Source: Streptomyces sp. IMTB 2501
Lineage (GTDB): Bacteria > Actinomycetota > Actinomycetes > Streptomycetales > Streptomycetaceae
DNA length: 64,000 nucleotides
NCBI RefSeq assembly: GCF_001953885.1
Contig: NZ_MQUS01000006.1
Coordinates: forward strand, 248,001-312,000
Direction: 5' to 3'
Below the pieces are notes generated by a model. That model saw nothing but the letters and a program-made list of their open reading frames with translations, was not told the DNA's origin and made no database searches. The translations under genes were made by a program, and so were the position numbers. Below are positions 7,440-16,517 of this stretch, one piece after another. The first letter of the stretch is position 1. Each line of letters opens with the position of its first letter.

Positions 7440-9389
7440 TCACGCTCCCTTCTTCGTACGTCGCTCGGTCGGCTGGGTCACCCGGTCGAGCATCAGGCCC
7501 AGGCAGACGATCGCCGCACCGGCCACCAGACCGGTCGCCAGGTCGCCCTGGGCGAGGCCGAAGACCGTGCTGTAGCCGAGGGCGCCACCGCCGACCAGGC
7601 CGCCGATGATGACGACGGCGAGGACCAGGACCACGCCCTGGTTGACGGCGAGCAGCAACGAACGCCTCGCGAGGGGGAGTTGGACCTGCCACAGCTGCTG
7701 GCGGCCGGTCGCGCCGAGCGAGCGCGCCGACTCCAGCGCGGCCGGGTCGACCTGGCGCAGGCCCTGGGCGGTGATCCGGACGACGGCCGGGAGGGCGTAG
7801 ACGACGGCCGCGGCGACGGCGGGCGCGCGGCCCACGCCGAACAGCGCGACGACCGGGATCAGGTACACGAACTGCGGCATGGTCTGGAAGACGTCCAGGA
7901 CCGGGCGCAGGGCGCGTTCGACACGGTCGCTGCGGGCGGCGGCGATACCGGTCGCGACTCCGAGGACCAGGGTGACGGCGACGGCGGCCAGCACCTGGGA
8001 GAGCGTGTCGAGGGCGGGCCCCCAGACACCGAGGACCCCGATCGCGGCCATGGCGAGGACGGCGGTCAGGGCGGTGCGCCAGGTGCCGATCGACCAGGCC
8101 AGGGCGGCGACGATCAGCAGCACCGACCACCAGGGCAGCCACAGCAGACCGGAGCGGACGGGGTCGAGCACCCAGGTGGTGAAGTGGGCCGCCCAGTCGG
8201 CCGTACCGCCGACGACCGGGACACCGGAGTACAGGTGGTTGGTCATCCAGTCGACGGCGCGGTCGACCGGTTCGGCGATGTTCAGGTTCCAGCCGCTCGG
8301 CCAGTCCAGACTGCCGAGGAGGCGGGTGGCCAGGGCGACGGCCACGGTGACGGCGAGGGCGTAGGCCCAGCCGATGGTCTTCGGGCGCGTGGTGCCGTCG
8401 TCTGCCGCTCCTGCCGCTCCGGTCACCCGGTCCAGCACGACCGCGAGCAGCACGATCGGGATGCCGGCCGCGAGTGCCGCGCCGACGTCGACCGAGGCGA
8501 GCGCCTGGTAGACGCGGTCACCGAGGCCGGCGGCGCCGATGATCGAGGCGATGGTGGCCATGGACAGCGCCATCATGATCGTCTGGTTGAGGCCGAGGAG
8601 GAGTTCCCCCCGGGCCAGCGGGATACGGGCGGTCAGCAGCCGCTGGCGGCGGGTCGAGCCGAGGGACTCCACGGCCTCCAGGACCTCGGGGTCGGCGCCG
8701 CGCAGGCCGAGCGCGGTGAGGCGGGCCATCGGCGGGGCGGCGTACACGACGGTGGCGAGGACGGCCGCGGGGACGCCGATGCCGAAGACCAGGACGACGG
8801 GGAGGAGATAGGCGAAGGCCGGGAGCACCTGCATGGTGTCCAGGACCGGGCGCAGGGCGCGGTCCAGGCGGTCGGAGAGCCCGGCGGCGAGGCCGAGCAG
8901 GGCGCCGACGACCACGGAGGCGAGGACCGCCACGACCATCAGCGCGAGGGTCTGCATCGTCGGGACCCACATGCCCAGCGCGCCGCAGGCCAGGAAGGCG
9001 ATCGCCGTGCCGGCGGCCAGGCGGGCACCGGCGACTCGCCAGGCGACGAGGGCGCCGAAGACCGTGACACCGGTCCAGCCCGCGGCGAGCAGGGTGAGGT
9101 AGACGGCGCGTACGGAGAGGACGACCGCGTTGCTGATGTAGCCGAAGAAGTACAGGAACAGGGGGTGGCTGTCCCGGTTGTCGATGACCCAGTTGCTCGC
9201 CGAGGCGAGGGGTTTGTCGAGGCTGACGGTCAGGTCGTGGGGCCAGCTGGCGCCGGGCCAGTGGGTGGCGGCCCAGGGGGCGAGGACCGCGGCGACGAGA
9301 GCGAGCAGGAGGAGTTTGCCCGCGGCTCGGCTCTTGAGGACGCGGGGGGCTCTGGCGCGGGCGGAGGTGGAGACGGTGAGCGTTGCCAT
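7440..9389 (-). CDS. Betaine/choline ABC transporter permease, two fused ProW-type domains
   Basis: 649-residue membrane protein with two BPD_transp_1 domains in one chain. The first (about residues 150-345) has the EAA-loop region EVLEAVESLGSTRRQRLLTA; the second (about 480-640) has the matching AALESARSLGATGRQQLWQV. Each domain repeats the ALRPVLDxxQxxPxFxYLxPVV pattern. The usual homodimeric ProW permease is therefore a covalent pseudo-dimer. The ATG at 9389 forms a TGATG junction with the stop of the ATPase gene. An upstream in-frame extension would overlap the ATPase and is not needed. Confidence 0.88.
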   Translation of the reverse strand: MATLTVSTSARARAPRVLKSRAAGKLLLLALVAAVLAPWAATHWPGASWPHDLTVSLDKPLASASNWVIDNRDSHPLFLYFFGYISNAVVLSVRAVYLTLLAAGWTGVTVFGALVAWRVAGARLAAGTAIAFLACGALGMWVPTMQTLALMVVAVLASVVVGALLGLAAGLSDRLDRALRPVLDTMQVLPAFAYLLPVVLVFGIGVPAAVLATVVYAAPPMARLTALGLRGADPEVLEAVESLGSTRRQRLLTARIPLARGELLLGLNQTIMMALSMATIASIIGAAGLGDRVYQALASVDVGAALAAGIPIVLLAVVLDRVTGAAGAADDGTTRPKTIGWAYALAVTVAVALATRLLGSLDWPSGWNLNIAEPVDRAVDWMTNHLYSGVPVVGGTADWAAHFTTWVLDPVRSGLLWLPWWSVLLIVAALAWSIGTWRTALTAVLAMAAIGVLGVWGPALDTLSQVLAAVAVTLVLGVATGIAAARSDRVERALRPVLDVFQTMPQFVYLIPVVALFGVGRAPAVAAAVVYALPAVVRITAQGLRQVDPAALESARSLGATGRQQLWQVQLPLARRSLLLAVNQGVVLVLAVVIIGGLVGGGALGYSTVFGLAQGDLATGLVAGAAIVCLGLMLDRVTQPTERRTKKGA

Positions 9390-10498
9390 CAGACGGCCTC
9401 CGGGCTGGTGCGGGGGCCGGGGGTCTTCACTTGCCCAGGCTCGCGGGGTGCCGCGGATACGGCGGGCACACCCGCCACCACGGCGAGCAGGCGCTCGTGG
9501 TCGACCACGCCCACGCACTCGCCCTTCTCCACCACGCACGCCGGAGTACCGATTCCCGCCACCGTCTTGATCGCGTCCACGACGACCGCGTCCGGGGCCA
9601 GTGCGCCCGGGTGGTCCGGGCCGCCACAGTCGCCCGGCTTCATGGCCGTACGCACGGTCATGACCTGCTCGCGAGGAACCTCTCGGACGAACTCGCGGAC
9701 GTAGTCGTCGGCCGGGGAGCCGACGATCTCCTCCGGGGTGCCGAGCTGGACGACCTTGCCGTCGCGCATCAGGGCGATGCGGTCGCCGAGTTTCAGGGCC
9801 TCGGCGAGGTCATGGGTGATGAAGACCATCGTGCGGCCCTCCTCGCGGTGCAGGCGGGCCACCTCGTCCTGCATGTCGCGCCGGATGAGCGGGTCGAGGG
9901 CGCTGAAGGGTTCGTCGAAGAGGAGCACCTCGGGGTCGACCGCCAACGCCCGGGCCAGGCCGACGCGTTGGCGCTGGCCGCCGGAGAGCTGGGCGGGCCG
10001 GCGGTGTTCCATGCCCTCCAGGCCGACCTTGGCGACGACCTCGGCGGCCCGCTCGCGGCGCTCGGCCTTGCCCATGCCCTGGATCTCCAGGCCGTAGGCC
10101 ACGTTGTCGAGGACCGTGCGGTGCGGGAGCAGGCCGAAGTGCTGGAAGACCATGGCGGCGCGGTGGCGGCGCAGTTCGCGCAGGCGGGACTTGTCCATCG
10201 CGCGGACGTCCTCGCCGTCGATGGCGATCGTGCCCGCCGTGGGCTCGATGAGGCGGGTCAGACAGCGGACCAGGGTGGACTTGCCGGAGCCCGACAGGCC
10301 CATCACCACGAACACCTCGCCCTTGCGGACGTCGAAGGAGACGTCACGCACGGCCGCCGTACAGCCCGTGCGGGCGCGCAGGTCGGCGGGGTCCAGTGTG
10401 CTGAGTTCCCGGTCGGCGGGAATCCGCTCCGGCTTGGGGCCGAAGACCTTCCACAGGCCGGAGACGGAGAAGACGGGCGTCTCGATCGCCGTACTCAT
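9389..10498 (-). CDS. Glycine betaine/choline ABC transporter ATP-binding protein (ProV/OpuAA type)
   Basis: 369-residue ATPase with Walker [10 protein letters not shown] near residue 68, signature [16 protein letters not shown], Walker [14 protein letters not shown] and the switch THDLAEAL. The N-terminal extension of about 50 residues before the Walker A strand is typical of ProV/OpuAA. The C-terminal 100 residues resemble a single CBS-like regulatory unit rather than the full pair found in OpuAA. The ATG at 10498 gives a TGATG junction with betA; a GTG three bases upstream is an equally coupled alternative. It drives the fused permease encoded next to it. Confidence 0.92.
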   Translation of the reverse strand: MSTAIETPVFSVSGLWKVFGPKPERIPADRELSTLDPADLRARTGCTAAVRDVSFDVRKGEVFVVMGLSGSGKSTLVRCLTRLIEPTAGTIAIDGEDVRAMDKSRLRELRRHRAAMVFQHFGLLPHRTVLDNVAYGLEIQGMGKAERRERAAEVVAKVGLEGMEHRRPAQLSGGQRQRVGLARALAVDPEVLLFDEPFSALDPLIRRDMQDEVARLHREEGRTMVFITHDLAEALKLGDRIALMRDGKVVQLGTPEEIVGSPADDYVREFVREVPREQVMTVRTAMKPGDCGGPDHPGALAPDAVVVDAIKTVAGIGTPACVVEKGECVGVVDHERLLAVVAGVPAVSAAPREPGQVKTPGPRTSPEAV

Positions 10499-12030
10499 CA
10501 CGCATCACCACCGATCAGTTCGACGGCCTTCTCCCCGACCATGAGCACCCCGATCATCGGGTTCACGGCGGGCATGGTCGGGAAGACGGAGGCGTCGGCG
10601 ATCCGGATGCCGTCGAGGCCGCGGATCCTCAGCTCCGGGTCCACCACGGCGAGTGGGTCGTCGGCGGCGCCCATCTTGCAGGTGCCGGCGGGGTGGTAGA
10701 CGGTGTGCGCGACCTTGCGGGCGTACTCGCTCAGCTCGGCGTCACCGAGGACCTCCGGGCCGGGGCAGACCTCACGCTTGAGCCAGCTCGCGAGCGGCTC
10801 GGTCCTGGCGATCTCGCGGGCGATGCGGATGCCGTCGACCAGGGTCCGGCCGTCGTAGTCGTCCTCGTCGGTGAAGTACCGGAAGTCCAGGGCCGGCTTC
10901 ACGGACGGGTCGGCGCTGGTCAGGTACAGGCGGCCGCGGGACTTCGGCTTGGGGATGTTCGGGGTCATCGACACCCCGAACTCCGGCCGCTGGTACCCCA
11001 GTCGCTCCGGGTTGTCCGTGAACGGGATCTGGTAGAAGTGGAACATCAGGTCCGGGCCCGCGTGGTCGGGGTCGCGGTGCACGAACAGGCCCGCGTCGGA
11101 GTCCATCGCGGAGTTCTCCGGGATCGGGCCGTGGGTCTCCCAGACGATGACCGACTCGGGGTGGTCGAGCAGATTCTCGCCGACGCCCGGCAGGTCGCGG
11201 ACGACCGGGATGCCGAGAGCCTCCAGGTCTTCCCGCGGACCGATGCCCGAGTGCATCAGCAGGCGCGGGGAGTCCACGGCGCCCGCGCACAGGACCACCT
11301 CGTTACGGGCGCGGACCAGCAGTTCCTCGCCGTCCTTGGTGCGCACGTGGACGCCGTCGGCGCGGGTGCCGTTCAGCTCCAGCTGGTACGCCCAGGTCTC
11401 CAGGAGGACGGTCAGGTTGGGGCGCTCGTCCATCACCGGGTGGAGGTAGGCGACGGACGCGCTCGACCGCTTGTTGTTCTCCGGGTGGTAGGCGAGGTCG
11501 AAGAAGCCGACGCCCTCGGTGAACGGCTTCTTGTTGAAGCCCTCGACCCGGGGCACGCCGAGGGCCGACTGGGCGGCGTCGACGAAGTCGCGGGCGATGG
11601 CGTTCCGGTCCTTCTCGTCGACCGAGACGATGTTGTTCTTCAGGCGGGCGAAGTACGCCTCCATGGGGACGGCGCCCCAGCCCTTGGCGCCGGCGGCCTC
11701 CCACTCGTCCCAGTCGGACGGCAGCGGCTTGAAGGAGATGAGGGTGTTGTGGGAGGAGCAGCCGCCGAGGACGCGGGCGCGGCTGTGCCGGATGTGGGAG
11801 TTGCCGCGCGGCTGCTCGACGGTCGGGTAGTCGTAGTCGAGGTCGCCGCCGAGCAGGCCCATCCAGCGGCGCAGGGTGAGGACGTCGTCGCGGCCGACGT
11901 CACTCGGGCCGCCCTCGATGACGGCGACGGTGACGTCCGGGTTCTCGGTGAGGCGGGAGGCGATGACGGAGCCCGCGGTGCCGCCGCCGATGACGACATA
12001 GTCGTAGACGTGGGGAGTGGTCTCGGACAT
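10498..12030 (-). CDS. betA: Choline dehydrogenase, GMC oxidoreductase
   Basis: 510-residue FAD enzyme of the GMC family. It starts [20 protein letters not shown] with the dinucleotide-binding GGGTAG near residue 14. The second GMC signature lies in the [16 protein letters not shown] region. C-terminal [14 protein letters not shown] and [14 protein letters not shown] carry the active-site His and Asn. It oxidises choline to betaine aldehyde. It lies between betB and the betaine transporter genes on the same strand, so the cluster imports and converts osmoprotectant precursors. Other GMC alcohol oxidases have the same fold; the context makes BetA the best call. Confidence 0.87.
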   Translation of the reverse strand: MSETTPHVYDYVVIGGGTAGSVIASRLTENPDVTVAVIEGGPSDVGRDDVLTLRRWMGLLGGDLDYDYPTVEQPRGNSHIRHSRARVLGGCSSHNTLISFKPLPSDWDEWEAAGAKGWGAVPMEAYFARLKNNIVSVDEKDRNAIARDFVDAAQSALGVPRVEGFNKKPFTEGVGFFDLAYHPENNKRSSASVAYLHPVMDERPNLTVLLETWAYQLELNGTRADGVHVRTKDGEELLVRARNEVVLCAGAVDSPRLLMHSGIGPREDLEALGIPVVRDLPGVGENLLDHPESVIVWETHGPIPENSAMDSDAGLFVHRDPDHAGPDLMFHFYQIPFTDNPERLGYQRPEFGVSMTPNIPKPKSRGRLYLTSADPSVKPALDFRYFTDEDDYDGRTLVDGIRIAREIARTEPLASWLKREVCPGPEVLGDAELSEYARKVAHTVYHPAGTCKMGAADDPLAVVDPELRIRGLDGIRIADASVFPTMPAVNPMIGVLMVGEKAVELIGGDA

Positions 12031-12097
12031 GAGGGGTGTTACTCCAGGGGTGGGGAAAGAGGTGGGACTCAGCCGATCGAGCCGGGTGCGGCCGGGT

Positions 12098-13627
12098 TCA
12101 GTCGGTTCCGCCGGCGAACCAGCGCACCGGCTTCGGCGCGAGGTTCTGGTAGACGTGCTTGGCCTCGCGGTACTCGGCGAGTCCCGCGGGCCCCAGCTCG
12201 CGGCCGGTGCCGCTCTTGCCGAAGCCGCCCCACTCCGCCTGCGGCAGGTAGGGGTGGAAGTCGTTGATCCAGACGGTGCCGTGGCGCAGCCGGCCGGCGA
12301 CACGGCGGGCCCGGCCCGCGTCGGCGGTCCAGACGGCGCCGGCGAGGCCGTACTCGGTGTCGTTGGCGAGCAGCACCGCCTCGTCCTCGGTACGGAAGGT
12401 CTCCACGGTGAGGACGGGTCCGAACACCTCCTCGCGTACGACCTTCATCTCGCGGTGGCAGGCGTCGAGGACGGTCGGCTCGTAGAAGTAGCCGGACTCC
12501 GGGCGGGCCTCGCTCGGCTCGGGCCGCTTGCCGCCGCAGCGCAGCACCGCGCCCTCCTCCAGCGCGGAGGCGACGTACGCCTCGACCTTGGCGCGCTGCT
12601 GCCAGCTGACCAGCGGGCCGCACTCGACACCGTCGGCGGTTCCGCGCCCGAGCCTGATCTTCTGGGCCCGGCGGGCGAGTTCGGTGACGAAGCGGTCCCG
12701 GACCGACTCCTCGATGATCAGCCGGCCGCCGGCCGAGCAGACCTGGCCGCTGTGGATGAAGGCGGCGTTGAGGGCCTGGTCGACGGCCGTGTCGAAGCCC
12801 TCCTCGGTGGCGCAGGCGTCGGCGAAGACGACGTTGGGGTTCTTGCCGCCGAGTTCGAGCGCGACCTTCTTCACGGACGGGGCGGCGGCCTGGGCGACCT
12901 TGACGCCGCTGACCAGGCCGCCGGTGAAGGAGACCAGGTCGACGTCGGGGTGCTCGGCGAGCCGGGCGCCGACGGTGTGCCCGGGGCCGGTGACGATGTT
13001 GGCGACACCGGCGGGCAGGCCGGCCTCGGCGAGCAGCTCGATCAGCGCGATGGTCGTCATCGGGGTGATCTCGCTAGGCTTGATGACGAAGGTGTTGCCC
13101 GCGGCGAGCGCCGGGGCGATCTTCCAACTGGCCTGAAGAAGCGGGTAGTTCCAGGGGGTGATCAGCGCGCACACACCGACGGGCTCGTGCACGACCACGC
13201 TGTGGATGTCGGGCGAGCCCGCGTCCACGACCCGGCCGGGGGCCTCGGCGGCGACCAGGTCGGCGAAGTAGCGGAAGGCGTCGGCGACACAGTCGATGTC
13301 GATACGGCCCTCTTCCACGGTCTTGCCCGCGTCCTGGCTCTCCAGCAGGCCGAGTTCCTCGCGGCCCTGCACGAGGAGGTCGGCGACGCGGCGCAGCAGC
13401 GCGGCGCGGTCGGCGACCGGGGTGCGGGGCCAGGGGCCGTGGTCGAAGGCCTGCCGGGCGGCGGCCACCGCGCGCTCGGTATCCTTCTCGTCACCCTCCG
13501 CGACCACGGCGAACGGCCGGGCGTCCGCGGGGTCGAGGATCTCGCGCGTCGCGCCCGAGATCGCTCCCAGCCACTCGCCCCCCGCATGGATGGTCGCCTG
13601 GGCCTGTCGTTCCGTTGTGTCCGCCAT
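12098..13627 (-). CDS. betB: Betaine aldehyde dehydrogenase
   Basis: 509-residue NAD(P)-dependent aldehyde dehydrogenase that would oxidise betaine aldehyde to glycine betaine. It shows TPWNYPLLQASWKIAPALAA, the catalytic Glu in LELGGKNPN near residue 257 and the catalytic Cys in SGQVCSAGG near 295. The C terminus has FGKSGTGRELGPAGLAEY, common in BetB/GbsA enzymes. It is the first gene of the bet/transport cluster, 67 bp before betA. The upstream region holds two ACTGAAA(A/G)TGCG direct repeats that may be its operator. The divergent neighbour is a MarR-GNAT protein, a possible local regulator. Confidence 0.88.
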   Translation of the reverse strand: MADTTERQAQATIHAGGEWLGAISGATREILDPADARPFAVVAEGDEKDTERAVAAARQAFDHGPWPRTPVADRAALLRRVADLLVQGREELGLLESQDAGKTVEEGRIDIDCVADAFRYFADLVAAEAPGRVVDAGSPDIHSVVVHEPVGVCALITPWNYPLLQASWKIAPALAAGNTFVIKPSEITPMTTIALIELLAEAGLPAGVANIVTGPGHTVGARLAEHPDVDLVSFTGGLVSGVKVAQAAAPSVKKVALELGGKNPNVVFADACATEEGFDTAVDQALNAAFIHSGQVCSAGGRLIIEESVRDRFVTELARRAQKIRLGRGTADGVECGPLVSWQQRAKVEAYVASALEEGAVLRCGGKRPEPSEARPESGYFYEPTVLDACHREMKVVREEVFGPVLTVETFRTEDEAVLLANDTEYGLAGAVWTADAGRARRVAGRLRHGTVWINDFHPYLPQAEWGGFGKSGTGRELGPAGLAEYREAKHVYQNLAPKPVRWFAGGTD

Positions 13628-13736
13628 GATCGGTGTTGCCTTCCGTTCCTGTTCCGTGCCCCTGTGTCACACACGTGCCACCCTCGGGGACCGCGTCCGC
13701 CTGCCCCGGCCCCGCGGAAACCATGCGTAATCGGTG

Positions 13737-13767
13737 ACTGAAAGTGCGCGGCGTCACTGAAAATGCG
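13737..13767. repeat. Direct repeat ACTGAAA(G/A)TGCG in the betB/MarR intergenic region
   Basis: ACTGAAAGTGCG (13737-13748) and ACTGAAAATGCG (13756-13767) differ by one base and repeat with a 19-bp period, about 110-140 bp upstream of betB. A two-copy repeat close to two helical turns, in the only regulatory space of the bet cluster, suggests an operator. The binding protein is unknown. Confidence 0.5.
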
Positions 13768-13820
13768 GTCGAAAACAGACAAAGGCGTCAGAACTCTCCA
13801 TGGACGCGATCCGCGTTCTC

Positions 13821-13861
13821 TGACTACAGTCAAAGAATGCAGGTCTTTGACTCAGGTCAAG
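13821..13861 (+). promoter_or_regulatory. Two palindromes flanking the MarR-GNAT start
   Basis: TGACTACAGTCA (13821-13832; TGAC/GTCA arms) overlaps the likely -10 hexamer TACAGT (13825-13830). TTGACTCAGGTCAA (13848-13861; TTGAC/GTCAA arms) lies at codons 4-9. The two sites share TGACT…GTCAA and repeat with a 28-bp period. With no ribosome-binding site and the -10 six bases before the ATG, the mRNA is probably leaderless and autoregulated by the MarR domain. Confidence 0.55.
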
Positions 13862-14757
13862 GAGTCGAGCGACCGGTCCCGGACGAGGACGTCGCCGCCT
13901 TCCGCCGCTTCAATCGGTACTTCACGCGCCGTATCGGCGTCCTGGACGACCACTACCTCGGTCAGGACCGGCCGCTCGGTGAGGCCCGGCTGCTGTTCGA
14001 GATCGGTGACGGGGTGTCCCTGCGGGAGCTGCGGGGGCGACTCGGGCTGGACGCCGGGTATCTCAGCCGGATGGTGAAGGCGCTGGACGCCCAGGGGATG
14101 GTCCGGGTCGGCGTGCCCGCGCACGACAACCGGCTGCGCAGGGTCGAGCTGACCCCGGCCGGCCGCGCCGAGGTCGCCGAGCAGAACCGCCGGTCCGACG
14201 CGCTCGTGGCCGGCCTCCTCGACGGTCTCACCCCCGCCCAGCGGGCCGAGCTGAGCGGGGCCATGGCGAGTGCGGAGCGGCTGCTGCGGCTGGCCGGGAT
14301 CACCGTCGAGACCGTCGACGGCGCCTCCCCGGACGCACGGGCGTGCCTGGACGCCTACGCGGCGGACATCGACGCCCGCTTCCCCGAGGGCTTCGACAGG
14401 ACGGCTCTCGTCCGGGCCGAGGAGGTCACCGGCGACGCCGGCGCCTTCCTGGTGGCGTACGAGGAACGGCGGCCGGTTGGCTGCGGGGCCCTGCGCCGCC
14501 TGGAACCGGGCGTGGGCGAGATCCGGCACCTGTGGGTGCATGCGCAGGCGCGCCGGCTGGGTCTGGCGCGCCGGCTGCTGGCGGAGCTGGAGCGGTCCGC
14601 GCGGGCGCGCGGCCTCGCGGTCGTACGCCTGGACACACACGCCGTGCTCACCGAGGCGCAGGCGATGTACCGGGCATGCGGATACACCGAGATCCCGCGC
14701 TACGACGACAACGTCTACGCCGCCCACTGGTTCGAGAAGCAGCTGACCGACGCCTGA
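13837..14757 (+). CDS. MarR-family regulator fused to a GNAT acetyltransferase domain
   Basis: 306 residues. The N-terminal half (about 15-150) is a MarR winged helix with LRELRGRLGLDAGYLSRMVK as recognition region and DNRLRRVELTPAGRAE as wing. The C-terminal half (about 155-306) is a GNAT domain with the acetyl-CoA loop region VGEIRHLWVHAQARRLGLAR and the late ALTEAQAMYRACGY-type motif. Such fusions pair a transcription switch with small-molecule or protein acetylation. The ATG at 13837 is chosen because a -10-like TACAGT precedes it and there is no better start downstream. It is divergent from betB and may regulate either unit; the ligand is unknown. Confidence 0.85.
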   Translation: MQVFDSGQGVERPVPDEDVAAFRRFNRYFTRRIGVLDDHYLGQDRPLGEARLLFEIGDGVSLRELRGRLGLDAGYLSRMVKALDAQGMVRVGVPAHDNRLRRVELTPAGRAEVAEQNRRSDALVAGLLDGLTPAQRAELSGAMASAERLLRLAGITVETVDGASPDARACLDAYAADIDARFPEGFDRTALVRAEEVTGDAGAFLVAYEERRPVGCGALRRLEPGVGEIRHLWVHAQARRLGLARRLLAELERSARARGLAVVRLDTHAVLTEAQAMYRACGYTEIPRYDDNVYAAHWFEKQLTDA

Positions 14758-15052
14758 TGCCTGAACGATCAGCTCCCGTACGCCCGTTCGCCCTGTTCTT
14801 CGTCAACTCGCGGTATCTGCAGGACCTCAAGGGCTTCGGCGCGGGCACCGCCGACGCGGGCACCCCCTACGTGGTGTACGCCTGCTGGCTGCCGGTCATC
14901 GCGTCCGTGCCGGCGTGCACATGCCCGCCCTGACCCTCGGCATGGTCACCTCACTCCCGGCCCACCAGGCGGGCCTGGGCTCCGGCCTGGGCACCACGGC
15001 CCGGAAGACAGGGGCCGCGCTGGGCGTCGCCGTCACCGCCACGGTCCTGTAG
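14757..15052 (+). pseudogene. Remnant of an EmrB/QacA-type MFS drug transporter
   Basis: The first 174 bases read MPERSAPVRPFALFFVNSRY and LQDLKGFGAG, like the segment around the seventh helix of DHA2 drug exporters. The reading frame then shifts, and the next part reads MPALTLGMVTSLP, AHQAGLGSGLGTTARKTG and AALGVAVTATVL before a stop, which match a later transporter segment. Everything between and around these pieces of a roughly 500-residue transporter is missing. The ATG overlaps the MarR-GNAT stop, so an intact regulator-exporter pair probably once existed here. Confidence 0.7.
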
Positions 15053-15101
15053 GCGCACACCGACCTCCACGCGGCTCAACGGCGAGTAGCCGAAAACACC
15101 C

Positions 15102-15139
15102 GTGGGCCCCGCTCCGGGAGAAACCGGAGCGGAGCCCAC
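15102..15139 (-). terminator. Intrinsic terminator after mdh
   Basis: GTGGGCCCCGCTCCGG and CCGGAGCGGAGCCCAC form a 16-bp stem with one mismatch and a six-base loop (GAGAAA). On the minus strand, downstream of the mdh stop, it is followed by GGGTGTTTTCGG, a short U-rich tail. The mdh stop region also shows a tandem GGGTACTCAG at 15143-15162. Confidence 0.85.
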
Positions 15140-15158
15140 GCGGGTACTCAGCGGGTAC

Positions 15159-16238
<1,080 letters not shown>

Positions 16239-16355
16239 CTATCGCGCATCCGGCATGCGAGACGTACGGGGCCCTGTGGCTCGCCCCACAAGGCGGAATC
16301 CAAGGCGGAACCCGACGCGGAAACCGAAGGGCGCACGCGTGTCGGAACGAAAAGG

Positions 16356-16400
16356 GCGGCCGCCCGTCCGGGAGAGGGGGAAAGGACGGAGGCGGCCGCC
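16356..16400 (-). terminator. Hairpin downstream of the XRE/DUF2690 gene
   Basis: GGCGGCCGCCCGTCC (16356-16370) pairs with GGACGGAGGCGGCCGCC (16384-16400) with one bulge; the loop is about 13 bases. No U-run follows, as is usual for GC-rich actinomycete terminators. It would end transcription before mdh. Confidence 0.6.
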
Positions 16401-16517
16401 AGGTGGGGGTACCGGATGCCGGACTCCCGTGGGGGTATCCCACGCGTGCCCGGGATCCGCCCCTCCATGCGCCCGCCCCCGGAATTTCACCCACCCGATT
16501 TCCTGCTTCGCGCAGTC

